From Cladocopium goreaui (lineage: Eukaryota > Sar > Dinophyceae > Suessiales > Symbiodiniaceae), in the NCBI GenBank assembly GCA_947184155.2, contig CAMXCT020006582.1:15001-79000 (forward strand): a stretch of 64,000 nt of DNA, read 5' to 3'. Shown in pieces: positions 47,814-59,920 of this stretch. The notes beneath the pieces were generated by a model. The model made no database searches, was not told where the DNA came from, and worked only from the letters and a program-made list of their open reading frames with translations. A program made the position numbers and the translations under genes. Every line of letters starts with the position of its first letter. Position 1 is the stretch's first letter.

Positions 47814-47900
47814 GTCAGAAGTTATTGGAACGCTCTCCCGGATGCCTTCCCGGAGGCCTCTCTCGGAGCCTTTAAAGGCTCCGAATTCCTTTCGAGATGA
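47814..47900 (+). pseudogene. Possible relic of a non-LTR retrotransposon reverse-transcriptase C-terminus
   Basis: The plus frame reads VRSYWNALPDAFPEASLGAF and ends at a TGA. The WNxLPxxxxxAxxxxxFK pattern is typical of the extreme C-terminus of LINE-type polymerases. No upstream RT motifs were seen, so this would be a short, dead fragment. Confidence 0.4.
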
Positions 47901-47953
47901 GCTTAAATACTAACGATCATCCTTGGAAAGGATGTGAAATAAAAGAATTACAG

Positions 47954-48068
47954 TACCCTCTAGCTATGTCAAAATAGCTATTGAAAATGGCCATTGAAAT
48001 AGTGGATTTACCCAGCTAGAACATGGTGGATCTTTCCAGTTCGTTATGTAAACGTTTACCAGAGGGTA
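47954..48068. mobile_element. MITE-A copy
   Basis: TACCCTCTAGCTATGTCAAA ... AAACGTTTACCAGAGGGTA. Confidence 0.7.
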
Positions 48069-48354
48069 AAACAATTATGGGTTTCAATGAGCTGGTCTGA
48101 GATTGAAATAGAGTACCCCCCGACATCCGGCAGAGTCATCTAACATTGCTGGAGGAAGCCGCTTATTTTCAGTCATGAGATTCCCATCCCAACAAAAACC
48201 ACTGGTTTACCAGTGATCAAACATGGCGAAAATCCCCCATTCATAGCTCATGTTCCTTCATTTTCCCACTCAAAACTCCATTCAAGCTAGGATGTTCATG
48301 GATTTTCCAGCTTGCCACGTTTCATTACAGGAGCTTATGGGAAAATATAAAGAC

Positions 48355-48480
48355 TATCTGTTAAAGGCACCGTGGCCAGCTCCAGTTTCCTGGCACTTCC
48401 CCGAGAAATTTTCTGCGGCAGCTCTTTGGCTTGGACGGCTGTCGAATGGAAGAGGTCGCGAAACCAAAGGCTGTAAGGTT
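48355..48480 (-). CDS. Unassigned exon candidate (possible channel tail)
   Basis: GC-rich island whose minus frame reads FRDLFHSTAVQAKELPQK and onward. No family was recognised. It lies between the channel and the helicase exons, so it could be the channel's C-terminal tail. The boundaries are approximate. Confidence 0.3.
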
Positions 48481-49170
48481 TACAATAGCCAAAAAAAAAC
48501 TCAACTTCTGTCTCTAGTTTCATGATGTTTCTAGATTTTTTTGGGGTTACCAAGTGTCAATGGGGGGTTGTGTCCAATCTGCTTCTGGGATATGGATCAA
48601 GGCAACCCAGCGCCGTGGCTGTTTCACTATCCACAACTGGCTGATTTTGTGGATGGTGATTGATCATATGGATTTGGAGTAATTACACCTCATTGCTGCA
48701 CAATCCAATCATTCCAGAAGTTCAGTCATCACCGCCAGGTTCACGCTCAAGCCAAAGTCCGAGATTTCTATATATATATATTATTATCTTGGGGTTCGAT
48801 TCACATTTCGTGTATTTCCGAAAGAGTTCAAACAAATAAGATCCAGTACAAATCACCCAAAGATGGGAAGATTTGGCATATAATGTTTAATCAAACCATG
48901 AAAACTAGGTTCCCCTCCTATTTTTAATCAAAAATGCGGATATTATCTATATACTATATATATTATATATATATATATAACGTTGGTAGCATAACTCCCA
49001 GTGCCGAAGCCCTGGGCTTCGATTCAACAGGCCGCCGTGTGTCTTCTCCGAGGCCACCGTTGTCCGTGTTTTTTTTGGGACCACGGTGGCGCTAGGGAAC
49101 TGAGTTGGCACCCAGCTCTTGGGAAAATTCTATTGGGAACTCACGGGATTCCAATCCCTATAGGGCTATT

Positions 49171-49304
49171 AATGTCAACCCCGGATAAACCATGGTTTAT
49201 TAATTAGGGGGGTACTGCCCAAATAGTCATTTCATCTGATACTTTTTTATGGTATCCCCCCAATTAAAGAACCGTTTGGGGTTTATTAATCCAGGGTTGA
49301 CATT
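49171..49304. mobile_element. MITE-E, copy 2
   Basis: aatgtcaaccccggataaac ... ttaatccagggttgacatt, the reverse orientation of the copy at 40364. Confidence 0.8.
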
Positions 49305-49787
49305 ATACCATATACCAGGCTTGCATGAGGACTGCCAAGGAGGCTAACATCTTTCATCATCTTTCCAAGTGGTGCTTCGTTTACAGTAATCCACCAGCTC
49401 AACACCCTTGGATCAAGCTGACCCAGTACAGCGGACGGCTCATTTCATTAAGTCGTTCTTTTCTTCCTCACGGGCGGCAATTCTGTGACCCAGCTGGGTC
49501 TGGGCAAAACATCTGGGAAAACCTACCTTTCGGCTGACGTGACCGCAAAAAAAATACGCAAGTCAACTGGCGTCATCGTCCCAGGTGGAATCAATCGCAT
49601 CGCATTCAAAGAGCACAAAATCGCTATGTCACAGGACCTTCAAAAAACGTTAACGTACAAAACCTTCAGTGTTGACCTTTGTACCTAGGACAAAGGCTAC
49701 AAACATCGGAGGGGCCATGCCTGGACCATGCTTCCAGCAACCCACCGACCCAAGTCCATTCCCAAAATGGTGACCTTTGCAACGAGC

Positions 49788-49836
49788 TTCGCTTTTGTTT
49801 AAGTCCTTTACAAACTGCGACGCATACTTGACTATC
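49788..49836 (-). CDS. Channel exon: YASQFVKDLN segment
   Basis: Reads IVKYASQFVKDLNKSE after acceptor CTGAG|G. A GC donor at GAA|GCTCGT is likely. This is the last channel exon recognised; the tail continues downstream but was not resolved. Confidence 0.65.
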
Positions 49837-52800
49837 CTCAGCTGGCCGTCAGTGACCAGAGGGCCTCATGTATGCAGTTCATCCAGTCTCAACTATTAGG
49901 GCAAAACATCACAAAAATTATACAATTGATGACTGGTGACTTGAACTTGGGAATTGGGAGAGAACAAGAGGGGCTACGCTACAAATCCCAGGGTTCATTG
50001 GAAAAAGTTTATTCCAAAACAACATTGCTGAGTTACCCTCAAATAATTTAACATAGCTATGGAAAATGGCCCAGTTATAGCTGATTTACCTCTGAAACTG
50101 GTGATGTTCCATAGCTATGTTCGTTTACCAGGCCGGGTATGATTTGAAGTTTCCGCATTCCTTCCGCAAAAAAATGCTGCAGAAAATCTATGGTGCAGCA
50201 AAGGCTCTTCACTCCCGCGGCGTCACTCTTTCTCATGAACCGCTGGCTGATGTCGATGAAACCTGGCTCGGGACCAGTGGAAAACATGGGGAGAGTCTTC
50301 TCCCACCCCGCGATTTGTGACCGTCACGGCCGTAACTATAACACAGTCAGAACATGTTATCAATGCGACCACCTCAGGAATTGGAACTACTTGCGCAAAG
50401 GACATTGGTTTGTCCAAACATGGTGGTGATGGTGCCCCTAACTCATTCAAAAATCCACTACGAAACCCATCAGTTTAGGAAAGTTTAAGATACTTCCCCG
50501 CCTTGTGAAAAAGCTAGCCATACAGCCCATTTTACATATAATTTCCCACATGACATAGCCTTAGTCTTTTCCATAAAATACCACGCCAATTTCAGCACAA
50601 ATTCCACACCATAGTTACCAGTCAATGGATTGGTGTAAAAATCGGAACCGGAAACCATAGATTTTCCTATCAAATATGGGGCTTTCCTGTAAATCTTCCC
50701 CTAAACCAATCCATTCAACCGCACCTTGGACATCCAGCATAGCCAGCTTCGCATCACTGAGAGCCGTCCTTAAAGATGCCGCTCGCCGCTCCGGCTGAGG
50801 TTGTTCCGCGCAAGCTGAAAATGATGGGAAGTGTTGTATTTTGGGGTGTGGTTGATTAATTACTCTTGTGTTTTTTCATTCAAACATAGTTGAATAATGT
50901 TGCATAATGTTGAATATATTGGATATATTTGGATGGTAAAGAACCATCGCCTCCTACAAAGATTCCACACAACATGCAGGCCGTCACTGTCCCGAAGCTA
51001 TTACGTTCAACTGCTCCAACCAGACCCATCATCCGTCATCCGTATCTATCCATGTCTTCCCATGGATTCATCTATCTTCCAACATGTTGATGACAAAAGA
51101 ATTGTAAATATTGTACAAATATATACAAATATCATAGGTTTTTCATCCGTTCCATATCTGTCCCATCTTCATTTAGACAAATCATGACGGAACGCATTCA
51201 TTTGTATAGAATCCGAATTTAACATTCTGTGACATATCCTATTGTTTTAATAAAAAATAACATCGTATACGGTACATATTTTGGCTGTCATATCTACGAA
51301 AATCCTAACATAGTGTAACTGGGTAAGTGTATAAATTTGTAAATAATATGTATTCAGTATTCATCATAGTATCACCAACACTAAGTGACTATAACGATCT
51401 ATGATAACCTTCATCATAGTCGAACAATCTGGGTAAATTATAATGTCATTAACCTGAAATGTTGGGCCATTTGGGGATAATTCCCCCAAGAAAACCATGA
51501 TTCCAGGGTTCGGAAGAACAGTGAGGTGGTTATAATTATCCCAGAACAGTTAGTATAACATCTGAACGATATGTATTCATCGTAGCATCACCAACACTAA
51601 AGCATACTAAAACTATAACAATCATAACCTTCATCATACGGTGGATGGTTGCGAAATCCTGCACCAGTTGGTAGGTGGTAACTATTCCATTATTTATAGG
51701 GTTTCAACCATCCCTTTGATGATGCAGGATTTCGCAACCATCTACAGTATGATTATTAGCCGCTTGGTCAACTCTTAGATCTACTTACTTCAGGACCCTA
51801 ATCTCAGCAAAACACGGATTGATGAAACTTCATTCAGATAAATAATGGAATATAGAATGATATAGATCGGTCATATCAGAAAATCCCCATTCAATCCCCA
51901 TTAAATCCCCATTCAATCCCCATTAAATCCCCATTCAATCCCTATTAATCCACTATATAAATCTGTTATAAATCCACTATAAATCCATATAAATTCACTA
52001 TAAATCTGTTATAAATCCCTATTAAATCCCCATTAAATCCCCATTAAATCCCCATTAAATCCCCATTGGTAAAGCCTTTATTTTTGCCCCAGCTACAGGG
52101 TGCCCCGATGCTTCCAGGTCGTCCACAAGGCCGCTTCGGAAACGCAGCGCTTTTCACCCACCATGGTCACCTGGCAGGGGAGAATCCTCCAGTCATAGTG
52201 GATTTATAGGGATTTATAGCAGATGTATAGTGGAATTATATGGATTTATAGGGATTTATAGTAGATTTATAGGGATTTATAGTGGATTTATAGGGATTTA
52301 TAGTGGATTTATGGGTATTTATATTGAGTGCTGAGAGCTTCTCATGGAAAAGCCTTCCCTTAGTGTAGCTGAGGGTACAGTAACCATTGGTTTTTCGGCC
52401 AAGATTTGCTCAATATATTTGCTGGGATATGCTGGGGTTCAACCTAAGGCAAAAAATAGCTGTCTGTAGTTGATAATGAATCAGACCTCCAGGGCTTGAT
52501 CTGGCTTGATCTGGCTTGATCTGGCTTGTCACGGCTGGTCAGTGCCTGCTGATGGCCAGTCAGGGCCGCCTCGAACTCATGGGCATTCAACAGTTCCCCC
52601 GTTCCCCCAATGGTCATGCTGAGTGAGCTAGTTGTGATGTAGCCCCTTCCAACTTGGAGATCTCATGTTAAACAAATCTAGATGAAGGCCCTGCACATCT
52701 CCCCCGGCCCTGCACCTTGCCCCATCCCGGCCGTCCCAGGGCCGTCCCGCAACGCCACGCCGCAACGCCCGTTGCGCCTCGCCGTAACTGTCGGTGTATT

Positions 52801-55800
52801 CCAAGGTGCCGCTCACCACGATATACCTGGTGGATCAGAGGATCATCCACTGGGAACTAAAAGACAGAAAAGTATAAATATATGTAATTATATGCAGAAC
52901 ATATTATAATATATAAATATATATATTGTTCTACTAACACAGTATTATAAATTCAGTATTCATCATAGTATCACCAACACTAAGTTACTATAACGATCTA
53001 TGATAACCTTCATCATAGTCGAACAATCTGGGTAAATTATAATGTCATTAACCTGAAATGTTGGGCCATTTGGGGATAATTCCCCCAAGAAAACCATGAT
53101 TCCAGGGTTCCGGAGAACAGTGAGGTCGTGAAATAATTTACCCAGATATATGTAATTAATATGTACAACATATTATTTAAATATATATATATAGTTCTAC
53201 TATAAATATACACATATATATCATATATCAATATTAATGGTATTATGAAAATTTCCTGTATATAATTTTTATGTCACGATTTTAGTGGGATTTTACTTTC
53301 TATCTTTTTGGGGGCTATACAATGTTGGGAAGGAGTCCACTGTTCTATCATCAAACAACGGAGGTTGAACACTGCCCAACTGTTCCAATTTGTTTACACA
53401 AAATCCGTACAGAAGCATGGCGGTGTCCGAAAACCTGGAAACTTGATTTCACAATCATATTGAATCCGATCTGCCCTCTGGTAAACTAACATAACTATGG
53501 AAAATCACCATTTTTAATGGGAAAATCAACTATAAATGGCCATTTTCAATAGCTATGTTAGTCATTACCAGGGTAATCCCATCAATTTTGGGGGCTAGTC
53601 ATTACCATCTTCTCCCAATCCTCACCATCCTACTCTGCCGATGCCAGGCAAGCGTCATCTTGGGCTCTGGTGGCAAATCACCCAAGCTGAAAATCACATC
53701 CGTGCTGGACAGCAACCTACAGGCTGATGCTTTAGCGGGAATTTTTTCCTTTACCCTCCGATCTCATCAAACATGGTTTGCTCTAAAATCGTCATTTGTA
53801 TATGATTTTCCCATGAAATTTTCAATTTCATAATATGTAATGTATGTATTATATATATATGTGTGTGTATGTGATTGTATATGTATATATCGGGGATGGG
53901 GATTTATGGGAAACTCCCATTGCCAAGTTTGATTACGGGATGGTATCTGGATCATATCTACATGGTTCCATATGTTTGGAAGTATTGTATACACGGGGAT
54001 GTGCCCTCAGTCCCTGAATGTTCAAGGGATCATCCTGACAAAGCCAAAACGAAGAAATTCCCGTAGGCTTCGGCCACTTGGGGATCAAAGGTCAAAGTGC
54101 TTCAAGGGTTCCTTTCCAGTCACCAGAATCAGTCTGAGAACCGTTCCGTTTGGTTATGATCCAGGTCCACTTGACATGAAAAAACTGTGCCTTGAGATTC
54201 AGGTTTTCCATCTTCATGAGTGTTTGTCCTATCTGATTTCACTATGGCATACTATGGCTACGGCAAAGAAACAGTGAGACAGTGAGGCGAGAAAAAAAAA
54301 ACTCCGAAAAGCAACAGTAGACTTAAAACAGAGGTTGAAAGGAGTGGTTCAAATGGTGTGTCGCCCCACGTTTCCCCCGTGAACCAAACCCAAGAAACAC
54401 CAGCCCCGGGGCCCCACGTCACGAAGCCAGGTCGCAACATCGACATGGCGCGGTGGCACACTGGTCGCATCATAGGACCCAACTGCTGCAGGAGTTCCAG
54501 GAAAAAATGGTGCGTTTGCAGCACCTGGGAATACATGTCCTGGACGCCACCGAGTCACCGCGGTCGGTTAAGGGAACCGGGTCGAATTGGAGGGTTGTAA
54601 CATGTGAGGTAACAAGATGTAACAACCCAAGGCACTTGCGATGTCAGGGATGCAGCCTCAAGTACGGTGATGTCTTGGGTTGGAAAATTGATGATGGGTG
54701 GTTGGTGAAACGTAGGAACCTTTTTTAAAAAAACACCGGCCAACCATCTTTGTGATCTCTCCAAATTTGGATCTGTCTAGGGTTGCAATTGAACATCGTC
54801 GTCCCATCTTTGTGATCTCTAAAAAAAACACTTCTCAAATATCCCAAACATAAGGTCATCGGTAAAGATATCATTCGAAAATCTCAAGTATATAAGTATA
54901 TATTTGGTATAGTTCATCCTTAAAACAAAACCAAAAAAAGCACCATTCGGATCTTCTCAATACCACTTTGTATTTTTCAAATCCCTGTTGTTGATTGGAT
55001 TTTTCCTCTGACAAGGGCGCAGTTGTCCCACTTTCAACAGCGCCGTTGACCGCGCCGTGGTAATTTCCGCAGAGCTTCGAAGGACAATTCAATCTTCAAC
55101 GGTTCGGAGATGACATGCAAGAGTTCGACGGATTCCTGCAGCAAATTGGGCAGGGTTCCATGGGGGATCCCTGGAAAAATCCCAAAGAGCTGGATGTTTT
55201 ACCTTGAAAAACTTGTGAAAATCCTATGAAAATGGATGATAACTAGGGGTACCCTCCATGAACCCGCCATTGGGAAAGAAAACACAAACATACAAGAGTA
55301 AAACCACTCATGGTTTGATTCATCTATAGCTTATTATCGTACAGTACCTGAAGCGACTTATTATGATCTTAATTATATATACAATACAAGATCGTACTTC
55401 CGTACAAGAGTGGCTTTGAGCAGCTTTTTTCGGACTATTCCTGACTACTGACAATATCTGTAGCGCTTAGGACATCAAACGGGCGATAAATAGATTGAGT
55501 CATCCATCTCTTGAAACTCAAATGACTCAGTTGACCTCCCATACCATACCACTTTTTCACGTGGCGAACACGATGATCAGTTATTTGGGGTTGAATGGCG
55601 TATGTATATATATATTATATAATGTATATATATATATATTATACACCTCGAAATAGTACATTGGTCATGGTTGACTGTTGGATTGGTCTAACCACATGAC
55701 CTGATTCATTCTGGCCTCAACTACCCTGGCCTCAACTACCCCACAGTGCCACACTTGGAGCTTTTTTCATAATCCCTACGTAACTGGGGTAATTATATCC

Positions 55801-58800
55801 CATTATAATCCATATAACGTTGAACAGGATTCTTGCACATGGTTATGACCTACTTACACCTCCAAAATTCAACATGGAACCCCAAAAAAAGATCTGAAAA
55901 AATTAGAATATCCTTTGGATGTGGCCATCAAAATGTGTTCCATCCGTGGTTTCACAACCCCACAAATTACTGGGGGTATATCCCATTAATATCTGACTGA
56001 TTTCATCTGTTTGCTACCATGCTACTAAATAAATATAATATAATGTGGCAAAACTCAATAATAAACCAGCGCAGTAATTATATATGTAAAGTAGGGGGTC
56101 CCTTTTAATCATCCCATGACTATACTCAGTTCTGATGACTTGGGAGTTGGTGAGGCCCTTTTTGGCGCTGGAATTTGGAAAGTCGTCCGACAACTCCGAC
56201 AACTCTTGTGACAATTTGAACTGAGTATACCCAATAATTACTGAAAATCTAGCACCTTGCATTTTGGCAATGGTTTCCCATGAAATCCCATTTTCAATCC
56301 CCACATTTAGGGGGGGATGGGGAAACCCACATCCAATGAAAAGCCAATAATTACTGGAAACCTAGCATTGGAATATGAAATTTGCATGGAAATTCCCATG
56401 TTTTCTTCGGATTGAAAAAATCCTCCCATCCTCGTGAAAGGTGGTTTGCTGCCTATTTCTATGGCCGAAAGTCTCATTGGTCAGAAGTTATTTCCACATG
56501 ATACTTATTATAGAAACCTCCAAGGACACCCAAAAAAAGAGAGAAAAGCAAAACTATATTGGTCAGTTGGGATGATCATTCCCAATATATGGAAAGTCAT
56601 AAAGACGCCATGTTCCAGTCACCACCAACCAGATTTTTCAGCCCTGCGACCGGGGTGAGGTCTCCAGAGATGGCGTGCTTGGCGTTGCGGCACACGCGCC
56701 TAACGTTCGAGGAGGATTGAACCACCAAGAGGATCCGACTCTTGGAGTTTGAATAGGCACCAAACATGGTACCCGGCCTGGTAAACGTTTACATAACTAT
56801 GGAAAATCACCATGTTTCATGGGAAAAATCACGAACTAAATGGTGATTTTCCATAGTCATGTTAAATTACCAGAGGGTAGCTGACTTCAACAAAAGTGGT
56901 GACCAGCACAAATGCAGCTGAAAAACATGAGTTTGGCCATGATGTAACCAATGGATTTCATTAATTGATATGGGCAACAGAGTTTCTACCCTCCAACATC
57001 GGCTTTTACTGTACATGGTAACTTCAACCAACTTAAGGGAGACCCTGCCAGTTCAAGACTTCTGAAATGGTCTTCGAGTACCTACTTGGAATATCTTGGA
57101 ATGGAGGGCTCAGCAGCAAAACTCAATATCTAATATATCTAGCAATTATCTAGCAGTGATGTGATAGTTAGATATACCCTCTGGTTATTTAACATAGCCA
57201 TGGTATAGATAGCCCATAGAAATAGATGGTTTACCTATTAAAAATGGTGGATCTTTCCATGGCTATGTTAGTCATAACCAGATGGTAGATATAGTTGGCT
57301 AGTGATGCTTCAAACCCATTTGTTTCGGAAAGTGATCGACTGTCTGCAAGACCAATGGAGCAATTTGACAGAAAGCCCACCGCCTTGAGGTCCTAACGTC
57401 ATCTAAAGTCCACTTATCTTGCCAACTTAGATGGGCCACGGCCATGGAGTTAATTAAATATATAGTAAATGGATCTATATATATATAAATGGATTTTCAT
57501 TGGGATATAGTTGGTGAAAACCGGCTGAATAACTAGTTAGCAAATCCGGGCCATTTAGAGTACAGCACTCTTTTCGATGGATCCTTCCTCCAGGGCTCTG
57601 TTTTTTTTGCCAAGTCGCTTGGTGATCACTTTGGACACCTTAGAGGTGTCAAAGGTTGGTGAAAAGTCAGTCCTCAACTTTATCAATGGATTGGTTTAAG
57701 GGAAAATTTACAGGAAAACCCCATATTTAATGGGAAAATCTATGATTTCCTGTAAAGTTTCCCTTAAACCAATCCATTGACTTTAGCGATCCCATTTTAA
57801 TCATAGGTTTCCTAAGTCCATGGTATCCCCAAATCATCATAGATCCGGGGCATGGATGGACCATGACAGTATTGAAATTCATGGGGAATCCTCCATTTCT
57901 CAGCTGGGCCCCTTGGCTACATTACCACCCTGCATGTGGGACCTCGTAGAACCTAAGGCGTTCAGAACATTTCAGAACCGTTACTGTCACACAAGCATTC
58001 GAATGTACCCATGTTCGATCTTAGACACCCTGCTTAGTAAAATATATATTTATATATATTATATATTATATGTATATATATATTATATAATGTATATTAT
58101 ATATATAACATATGAATGAATCTGAAGCACCGCTCCATGTTCAACCATCAACGATGATTTTGCAGCATACCAGTCAATCCAGTCGACGCAGTCTACTCGG
58201 GACACCATCCTCCGGCCATCCAAAGGGGCAGCGGAACCAGTGAGTTGCCCACTAAAACATCCATAGGTTTGATTACCGGGGGCTATTGAAAGAAACCATC
58301 CCAATAGTGGCACACCCAATCATCAACCGAAACTGGGGATGGGTTATGGCATTGGGTTTACTAAGTTTACCGATGTAATCAATAAGAATCTATCTTTTCA
58401 CATCTTTTGACCATGGCAAAAGTGCCCTAAATGATCCTAAATGGCGTACGGCCCCCGCCAGGCCACGTTATTCTGCTTCAGATATCGCTTCAATGTCGCC
58501 AGTTGCCTCGCACCGCTCCCTCCGATGATGTACTGCTGGGTGAGGCCAGAGGTGAAGACGCCCAGCATGACCTGCCGAGCCAAGGGGCTGCTCTTGAAAA
58601 GTTGCTGCTGGGCACCATATGGCAGTGTGTCAAAACCTTGTACCCCTGGTGAACATCAAAATAGCTGGTAAATGGATGTTCAACCCCCTAAAAATGGTAT
58701 TAATAGGTATTGATCCATACCCATATTTGAGTAGCAAATCATCACGGTCTTGTGGCTTAGCCACTTAGCCCCCTAAGTAATTCATCCACGAGTAAATCAA

Positions 58801-59886
58801 CATCCGGAGATAATCCGGAGTGGACATGTTACTTGACCTAACTTAGATGGGCCATGACTATTTAATTGGTGGGTCATCCCTATTTTGTGAAAAGGTTTCA
58901 CGGATAAATGCCGATGTTTGAATGCTACATCCATATTTTTGAATAACTATTCTTCACGGATGATTAATCCATATTCTGAATGTGTTTCACTCATTAAAAC
59001 CCAATGTCTGAACATGTTTGATGGAAATTCATGGATCAATTCATGGATCAACAAAAATCCTGATGTTTGATGCTTCGATCCCCTTTTTTGGGGGGGGCCC
59101 AACAACACGGCTCAACAGCTCCGAATTTTCGCGGTCCCACGGGCACCAGGGCGATGACGAAAATGGCGCCCCCCACGGCCACCGCGAAGAGCCGCTCAAT
59201 GGGCGAGGCCGGCGAGATTTCGTCCATGCCACCGGAGAACCTCACCGCGTTATGCGCGTGGCAAGGCCACGGCAATGGCCATGGAGGGGGTGAACCATGG
59301 TGAACCATAGGTAAGAAATAATAAATAGGGGAATCATCCATTTTATGGAGGAATTAACCATTCTATGGTGGAATAACCATAGAAATAACCATAATAAATA
59401 GGGGAATCAACAATTTTATGGTGGAAAGTACCATGGAAAGTGAGTTTGTTGGATTTTGTGGGAGAAATTAACTCCTTTTACATCTCACAACAATGATAAA
59501 TCTAGTGTTACTAAAGAGCTGTGACTAGCTATCGGTTTCTTCGGGCCGCTTGGATCAAGAAGGTGTTCCCCAGTGATAGATGAGTGGGTTAAGTTTTCTA
59601 AGTGATGCACAGCCATGTTTGCCGCATCGGTTGCCTCAATCCTAGGAATCCAGGCAGGGCCTGTACCAAACCTCGCCGGGGTCATGTGGGATGCCGCTGG
59701 CACTGTTCTACTCAAGGTGAAACACCCTGCAAACTCTCCCTGGGAGCAATCATCTAACTCAGGTTGAATTCAAAAACCATTCAATTTTCTACATATATAT
59801 GTATATATATAAATATATATGCAGTATTATTTTGGTATGTGTACATATATATATACATACATATGTTATAATTATAATATATTGAG

Positions 59887-59920
<34 letters not shown>

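Noticed and set aside
52530-52600. EFEAALTGHQQALTS minus frame as an exon
   Set aside because: It falls in a channel intron, borders a TTGATCTGGC tandem repeat, and the CNBD is continuous without it.
52690-52777. Extension of the CNBD exon (RALRRGVAGRPWDGRDGARC)
   Set aside because: It is open and GC-rich, but the GC donor at 52778 gives the family-consistent join to VTMVGEKRC; kept as an alternative only.
56160-56235. LSQELSELSDDF frame as a channel exon
   Set aside because: The flanking exons 56651-56699 and 55076-55135 join directly in frame (GDLTP-ESVELL) and leave no room for it.
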